Below the pieces are notes generated by a model. That model saw only the letters and a list, made by a program, of their open reading frames with translations, had not been told where the DNA came from and ran no database searches. From Polyangiaceae bacterium (GTDB taxonomy: Bacteria; Myxococcota_A; Polyangia; Polyangiales; Polyangiaceae), in the NCBI GenBank assembly GCA_029266615.1, contig JAQSWN010000135.1, positions 1 to 38,321 of the forward strand: 38,321 bases of DNA, given 5' to 3'. The translations under genes were made by a program, and so were the position numbers. Shown in pieces: positions 33,607 through 38,321 of this stretch; the first letter of the stretch is position 1, and every line of letters begins with the position of its first letter.

Positions 33607-35141
33607 AGCGCCTCGTCTACCTGCTCACCTGCGCGACTCTCGGCTGCGGCGCCGCCCCGGCTCAGCCCAATGCTCCCCAAAAACCAGCCGTAGCCGCGGT
33701 GGCTCCGCCTCCGACCCAGAGCCCGAGGGACCCGCTGGCAGACCCGCCGGCCTCCGGAATCACGCCGAGCGCGAGCTTTCCCACCATCGCTCGACGCACG
33801 CTCTCGAACGGGCTCCAGCTAGCAGTGGTCTCGCGCCGCAGCGTGCCGATCGTGGAGCTGCGTCTGCTATTTCACTCCGGTATCTCCAGCGACGACACGA
33901 AGCCGGGCCTCGCCGTGGTCGCAGGAGAGCTGACCAAGGCCGGCGGCGCCGGTCCATGGAGCTCGCAAGCCCTCCTGGAGCGCGCCGAGTCGCTCGGCGC
34001 GGACCTGAACGTGCTCACGGATCGCGACTCCACCCGCATCTCGATCGGTGTCACCACGAGCGACTTGGATCCGGCGCTCGACATCCTCTCGGCGGTGGCG
34101 ATGAAGCCGCGCTTCGACCCCACCGAGTTCACGAAGCTGCGCACGCGCGAGGTGGAAAGCGCCTCCGCGGCTGCAAAGTCCAGCGCCGGCTACGCAGCCG
34201 CGATGGTTCTCTACCGCGAGCTGTTCGATCTGCCGACCGCCATTCACCCGTACTCGCGCTTCTCGGCGCTCCCGGCGGAGCTACAAAAGCTCACGCTCGC
34301 CGACTGCAGAGCGTGGCATCGGCAACACATGACGCCCAAAAATGCAGTCCTGATCGCCTCTGGTGATATCGACGCGGATGAGCTCGCGAAGGCCGCCGAG
34401 CGCGCATTCGCCGGCTGGAAGGGCGAAAAACCCGAGGCTCCGCGCTTCGGGGAGCCAATGCCTGACCCCGAACGGCACCTGTTTTTGGTGGACCGCCCTG
34501 GCAGCGGCCAAGCGCAGGTGATGGTCGGGCGCCTCGGCCCGCAGCGCCAGACCGCGGACTTCCCGAGCCTGGCCGTGCTCAACCAAGTGCTCGGCGGCGG
34601 AGTCGCCGGCCGCTTGTTCCTCGACGTGCGCGAGAAGCGCTCCCTCGCCTACTCGACCGGCTCCTCCGTCGAGGAGACCGCGCACAGCCCGATGCCGATC
34701 GTGCTCTCGGCCGGAACCCAAACCAACAAGGCTCCCCAAACCGTGCAGGCCTTGTTGGACAACCTGGAGCGAATGGGCAAGAGCCCGCCGACGGCCGCCG
34801 AAATCGAGACCGCTTCGCGCTACCTGTCGGACAGCTTCTTGTTCAAGACGGAGACGGCTGGCGCTCTCGCGGACATGACCGCCAAGCTCAGCGTGCTCTC
34901 CTTGCCGGACAGCTACTACGACGACTACCGCAAGGCCGTGCGCAGCATCGAACGCGACCAGGCCGTCGCCCGCGCCGGGAAGTTCTTCACGACCGACAAG
35001 GTGGTGATCGTCGTAGCCGGCGACGCCGAGAAGCTGGCCCAGCGCCTCACGCGCTTCGCCAAGGTCATCCTCGTGGACCCGCAAAAGGGCTTTACCCCCG
35101 GGAAAATGCTGCCCATGAACGCAACCCAAGCCCTGGACTAG
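33603..35141 (+). CDS. M16-like peptidase partner lacking the zinc motif, exported
   Basis: 512 residues from GTG 33603. The signal peptide ends TLGC at about 15, possibly a lipobox. A Pro-rich linker follows. The M16 fold is recognisable (TLSNGLQLAVVSRRSVPIVELRLLF, GGGVAGRLFLDVREKRSLAYSTGS), but the place of the HxxEH motif reads SGISSDDTKPGLAVVAGELTKAGG, so the metal ligands are absent. This matches the non-catalytic subunit of M16 pairs, such as the alpha-type subunit of mitochondrial processing peptidase or the B component of bacterial pairs. It binds substrate with the active partner encoded just upstream. Confidence 0.87.
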   Translation: MKRLVYLLTCATLGCGAAPAQPNAPQKPAVAAVAPPPTQSPRDPLADPPASGITPSASFPTIARRTLSNGLQLAVVSRRSVPIVELRLLFHSGISSDDTKPGLAVVAGELTKAGGAGPWSSQALLERAESLGADLNVLTDRDSTRISIGVTTSDLDPALDILSAVAMKPRFDPTEFTKLRTREVESASAAAKSSAGYAAAMVLYRELFDLPTAIHPYSRFSALPAELQKLTLADCRAWHRQHMTPKNAVLIASGDIDADELAKAAERAFAGWKGEKPEAPRFGEPMPDPERHLFLVDRPGSGQAQVMVGRLGPQRQTADFPSLAVLNQVLGGGVAGRLFLDVREKRSLAYSTGSSVEETAHSPMPIVLSAGTQTNKAPQTVQALLDNLERMGKSPPTAAEIETASRYLSDSFLFKTETAGALADMTAKLSVLSLPDSYYDDYRKAVRSIERDQAVARAGKFFTTDKVVIVVAGDAEKLAQRLTRFAKVILVDPQKGFTPGKMLPMNATQALD

Positions 35142-35155
35142 CGGCTACGCGGCGC

Positions 35156-35184
35156 CGCGGCTCGTAGCGAGTTTACGAGCCGCG
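35156..35184 (+). terminator. 11-bp stem-loop between the M16 pair and cstA
   Basis: CGCGGCTCGTA (35156-35166) pairs perfectly with TACGAGCCGCG (35174-35184) around GCGAGTT. It starts 14 nt after the M16 stop and 24 nt before the cstA ATG. With no T run it may be a weak terminator or a leader structure that adjusts cstA expression. Confidence 0.4.
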
Positions 35185-35207
35185 AGCGGCGCGCTATCAC
35201 GGCGGGC

Positions 35208-37271
35208 ATGACCGCCGCTTGGTGGATGCTCAGCGCGCTCGCGGTGCTCGCCGTGGCCTACCGTTACTACTCGGCGTTCATCGCCGCGAAGGTGCTGTGC
35301 CTGGACGACACGCGCGTTACCCCCGCGCACGAGAAGAACGACGGGCACAACTTTCACCCCACGAACAAGTGGGTGCTCTTCGGCCACCACTTCGCGGCCA
35401 TCACCGGCGCGGGGCCGCTCATTGGCCCCGTGCTCGCGGCGCAGTTCGGCTTCCTACCGGGGTTCCTCTGGATCTTGTTCGGCGTCGTGCTGGCGGGCGC
35501 CGTGCACGACTTCGTCATTCTGGTCGCGAGCACACGGCGCGGCGGGCGCTCACTGGCAGAAATCGCCCGGGACGAGCTCGGGCCGACCCTCGGCACCGTA
35601 ACCGCCGTCGCAATCCTGTGCATCATCGTGGTCGCGCTAGCCGGCCTCGGCAACGTGGTGGTCGGTGCGCTCGCAGAGAGCGCGTGGGGCATGTTCACGG
35701 TCAGCCTCTCGATTCCGATCGCACTGCTGATGGGCGGCCACATCTACGGAATCCGCAAAGGGTCCGTGCAGGGCATCCGGGAGGCCAGCATTTTTGGGGT
35801 ATTTCTGCTGTTTTTGGCCCTGATCGGGGGCAAGCACCTCGCGGACTCCAGCTACGCGGATTGGTTTCGCCTCTCGCGTACGAACATCACCCTCGCCATC
35901 GCCGCCTACGGCTTCGTCGCCAGCGTGCTGCCGGTTTGGATGCTGCTCTGCCCGCGCGACTACCTATCGAGCTACTTGAAGCTCGGCACCATTGGTCTCT
36001 TGGTCGTGGGGGTCATCTTCGTGAACCCGCCGATCCAGATGCCGAACGTCACGCCGTTCATCCACGGCGGCGGACCCATCATCAAGGGCCCCCTCTTCCC
36101 GTTCGTGTTCATCACCATCGCTTGCGGCGCGATCAGCGGCTTCCACTCGCTCGTCGCGAGCGGCACGACGCCGAAGATGGTGGATAAGGAGTCGCACTGC
36201 CGCCCTATCGCGTACGGGGCCATGCTGCTGGAGGGCCTGGTCGGCATCACCGCGCTCATCGCGGCGTGCGTCATGCCACCGGAGGACTACGTGGCCATCA
36301 ACAGCGACCCCAAGGTGGCGCTGGTTCAGAGTAGCCCCGAAAGCGCCGGTCTCGCTCACTCCGTGCAGCAGCTGCAAGGCGCGGAGGGGCTGCTCAGCGC
36401 GCACGACCGCCAGCTTTTGGGACTGCAGCCGGGCGAGTCAATCACCGGGCTTGCGGCCCAAAAGTTGCCCGCCTCCAAGTTGCTCGCCCTGTCCAACCCG
36501 ACCCTCGCCGCGCTCGGCTACGATGTGGACCCGAAGAGCAACCACGCCACGACGCTGTCGGACTCGGACTTCGCGCGCCTCGGCATCACCGTGAAAGAGT
36601 TGCCGTCCCTCTCGCGGCACGCGGGAGAGGTCGTGGCCGCCCGCACTGGAGGCGGCGTCTCGCTCGCAGTCGGCATGGCGCGCGTATTCAGCGGCTTGCC
36701 CGGCATGAGCACGCTCCTCAGCTATTGGTACCACTTCGCGATCATGTTCGAAGCGTTGTTCATCTTGACGACGATCGACACGGGGACGCGAATCGGTCGC
36801 TTCTTGATGCAAGAATTCTTGGGCCGCTTCCGCCCAGAGCTCGGCAGATCCACGAGCCGTAGCGGTGCATTCTTGGCCACGGGTCTCATCGTGGCCGGGT
36901 GGACGTACTTCATCCTAACCGGCAACATCTCTACGATTTGGCCGATGTTCGGCATCGCGAACCAACTCCTGGCCTGCGCCGCGCTGTGCGTCGGCACGAC
37001 CATCCTCCTCCGCGAAGCGCCGAAAAAATCGTACGCCTGGATCACGGCCGCTCCCCTCTGCTTCGTCGGGATCACGACGCTCACCGCCGGCGTACAAAGC
37101 GTGCTGACCATCTACTACCCGATGTCGCAAGTAGCCGCGACGCGCGTGACCGGCCTCGTCAACCTGGTCGTCACGAGCGTGCTCATCTGCGGCGTCGTCT
37201 TCATCATCCTCGGCTCCCTCACCCGCTGGCTCCAGCTTCTCAAAGCGGCCCCCGCCTCAGTTCCGGCCTAA
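35208..37271 (+). CDS. cstA: Carbon starvation protein A, peptide/pyruvate permease
   Basis: 687 residues from ATG 35208, a polytopic inner-membrane protein. The hallmark N-terminus is present (YRYYSAFIAAKVL, HEKNDGHNFHPTNKWVLFGHHFAAITGAGPLIGP, PGFLWILFGVVLAGAVHDF). CstA imports peptides and, in enteric bacteria, pyruvate when carbon is scarce. The loop between the AACVMPPEDY helix (about 355) and GGVSLAVGMARVF (about 482) is roughly 125 residues, about twice the E. coli length as I recall it. Total length is close to E. coli CstA (701), so the C-terminus is shorter. Placement after an M16 peptidase pair suits peptide scavenging, but a hairpin separates them. Confidence 0.93.
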   Translation: MTAAWWMLSALAVLAVAYRYYSAFIAAKVLCLDDTRVTPAHEKNDGHNFHPTNKWVLFGHHFAAITGAGPLIGPVLAAQFGFLPGFLWILFGVVLAGAVHDFVILVASTRRGGRSLAEIARDELGPTLGTVTAVAILCIIVVALAGLGNVVVGALAESAWGMFTVSLSIPIALLMGGHIYGIRKGSVQGIREASIFGVFLLFLALIGGKHLADSSYADWFRLSRTNITLAIAAYGFVASVLPVWMLLCPRDYLSSYLKLGTIGLLVVGVIFVNPPIQMPNVTPFIHGGGPIIKGPLFPFVFITIACGAISGFHSLVASGTTPKMVDKESHCRPIAYGAMLLEGLVGITALIAACVMPPEDYVAINSDPKVALVQSSPESAGLAHSVQQLQGAEGLLSAHDRQLLGLQPGESITGLAAQKLPASKLLALSNPTLAALGYDVDPKSNHATTLSDSDFARLGITVKELPSLSRHAGEVVAARTGGGVSLAVGMARVFSGLPGMSTLLSYWYHFAIMFEALFILTTIDTGTRIGRFLMQEFLGRFRPELGRSTSRSGAFLATGLIVAGWTYFILTGNISTIWPMFGIANQLLACAALCVGTTILLREAPKKSYAWITAAPLCFVGITTLTAGVQSVLTIYYPMSQVAATRVTGLVNLVVTSVLICGVVFIILGSLTRWLQLLKAAPASVPA

Positions 37272-37353
37272 TCTCGGGAACGATCCACAGACGGGAGACA
37301 GCGTTCGTGCCGGCGCGGGAACGGCTTCGTTGGCCCCCCTGCGTCTAGCGCGG

Positions 37354-38321
37354 TCAGCGTTTTTTACGGAGCACGCCGACGAAGAAGCCGTCCGTGCCGT
37401 GGAGGTGCGGGAGTAGCCGCACTTCATGCGAGGCGCCGCGAGCGAACCGATCGACGTAGGCGCGATCGTAGATTTCAGCGAGATTGACCGGCGATAGCTC
37501 GGGGTGAGCGGCCGCCACGGCGCCGAGCAGCTCCTCGCCTTCGGCGCGCAATAGCGAGCACGTGACGAAGACGAGGCGGCCGCCAGGCGCGAGGAGCGGC
37601 AGCGCGCGCTCGACGATCGTGCGCTGCGTCTCGACCAAGCGTGTCAGAGCGGCGAGCGTGAGGCGCGCGCGCGCTTCGGGGTTGCGACGCAGCACGCCGG
37701 TGCCGCTGCAGGGAGCGTCGATGAGCAGCCGCTCGGCCTTGCCGACGAGCGCTTGCACCTCGGGCGGGAAGTCTCCGCTCTCTTCGATGGTGAGCGCCTG
37801 AACGTTCGCGGCTCCGGCGCGTTTTGCGCGGCGCCGCAGCTCGGCGAGCTTTTGCGAGTCAACGTCGAGCGCGACGACTTTACCGCGGCCTTCCAGGGCC
37901 GCCGCGACCGCGAGCGACTTGCCGCCGGCTCCCGCGCACGCGTCCACGACCAAGCCGCGGGGCGGAGGCGCCACGAGCTCGCAGGCGAGTTGACTGCCTT
38001 CGTCTTGGAGCTCGAAGACGCCTTCATGGAATGCGCGCGTCACGAAGGGATTGAAGGCCCCTTCGAGGACGAGGGTGCGCCGGCCAAAGCGGCCCGGCTG
38101 CGTGCGAGCGCCTTCTTTCGCTAGGCGTTCGCGCGCCCCCGCCACGTCCGCGAAGAGCGAGTTGACGCGCAGCGCGCGAGGCGCCGGCTCCGACAGGCTC
38201 GCCGCGAGCGCCTCCGCTTGGTCGCCGTATTCACTGTGCAGCAGCTGAGCCAAAAAGTCTGGTAGCGAGCCGAGCAGCGCGACCTTCTCCACGCCGCTCG
38301 TCCTCGCGAGCAGCGTCGCGT
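37354..38321 (-). CDS. RsmB/NOP-family 16S rRNA cytosine-5 methyltransferase, probably truncated at the window edge
   Basis: The frame stays open from the stop at 37354 to the right edge. GTG 38292 (with GAGG upstream) would give 312 residues. Residues upstream of it (ATLLARTSG) continue coherently and may belong to an N-terminal NusB-like domain beyond the window, so the true start is unsettled. The SAM domain is complete: VVDACAGAGGKS (motif I), VALDVDSQKLAELRRR, IDAPCSGTGVLRRNPEAR with the first catalytic Cys, and LVFVTCSLLRAEGEELL with the second. These are the two Cys of RNA m5C methyltransferases. It methylates cytosine-5 of 16S rRNA in relatives. It converges with cstA across 82 bp with no convincing terminator. 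Confidence 0.85.
   Translation of the reverse strand, partial: ATLLARTSGVEKVALLGSLPDFLAQLLHSEYGDQAEALAASLSEPAPRALRVNSLFADVAGARERLAKEGARTQPGRFGRRTLVLEGAFNPFVTRAFHEGVFELQDEGSQLACELVAPPPRGLVVDACAGAGGKSLAVAAALEGRGKVVALDVDSQKLAELRRRAKRAGAANVQALTIEESGDFPPEVQALVGKAERLLIDAPCSGTGVLRRNPEARARLTLAALTRLVETQRTIVERALPLLAPGGRLVFVTCSLLRAEGEELLGAVAAAHPELSPVNLAEIYDRAYVDRFARGASHEVRLLPHLHGTDGFFVGVLRKKR

Noticed and set aside
37272..37353. Terminator between cstA and the rRNA methyltransferase gene
   Set aside because: Only a 5-bp stem with a 12-nt loop and no T run could be drawn.

Overview
The window is dense, GC-rich (high GC at third codon positions), almost gap-free bacterial chromosome. Several features point to a myxobacterium (Myxococcota, probably of the Polyangiales type). 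These are a cysteine-rich surface protein ending in a MYXO-CTERM-like tail, several Pro/Ala/Ser-rich lipoproteins, a lysine/alanine-rich histone-H1-like protein, and many junctions where a GTG or TTG start overlaps the previous stop. I saw no phage, IS, CRISPR, rRNA or tRNA signal. The genus-level guess is inference; the gene calls rest on motifs read in the translations.

Layout. (1) 1-8.1 kb: tail of a partial gene, an H1-like protein on the minus strand with a terminator-like hairpin, a DUF1415 protein, then two coupled membrane proteins with von Willebrand A (vWA) domains (BatA-like, and a 993-residue protein with two vWA domains and a glutamine-amidotransferase-like segment), then the MYXO-CTERM protein. 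(2) 8.1-13.6 kb: branched-chain aminotransferase (minus), then a coupled trio of quinone oxidoreductase, DJ-1/PfpI-like protein without its nucleophile cysteine, and 2-oxoglutarate/Fe(II) oxygenase. These converge on a minus-strand pair: an intact DJ-1 homologue and a secreted protein of unknown function. (3) 13.7-18.1 kb: a plus-strand operon of PlsB glycerol-phosphate acyltransferase, a MepA-type murein endopeptidase lipoprotein and an orphan beta-class DNA methyltransferase. (4) 18.1-21.3 kb: a lipoprotein and a broken acetoacetyl-CoA synthetase gene, both minus. (5) 21.3-26 kb: oligopeptidase A (M3) coupled to a small Sel1-like protein, converging on a fused MFS/spermidine-synthase-like membrane protein. 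(6) 26-31 kb: a GH10 endoxylanase lipoprotein diverging from a Gfo/Idh/MocA dehydrogenase across a region with a perfect 11-bp inverted repeat, then a small lipoprotein and the MsrP-MsrQ methionine sulfoxide repair pair. (7) 31-38.3 kb: a protein of unknown function (minus), a coupled pair of M16 peptidases (one active, one apparently inactive), CstA, and an RsmB-type rRNA cytosine-5 methyltransferase that probably runs off the right edge.

Most of this is housekeeping plus envelope biology: phospholipid entry, murein cleavage, periplasmic oxidised-protein repair, peptide turnover and uptake. The least explained parts are the qor/DJ-1-like/2OG-oxygenase cassette facing a second DJ-1 gene, the 993-residue multi-domain vWA protein, the short lipoprotein before msrP that has no ordinary start codon, and the inverted repeat between the xylanase and dehydrogenase genes. 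None is proven to be a new system. The acetoacetyl-CoA synthetase is clearly interrupted in this sequence: about 30-40 codons are missing and the frame shifts at the join. No stretch longer than 300 bases lacks a gene.
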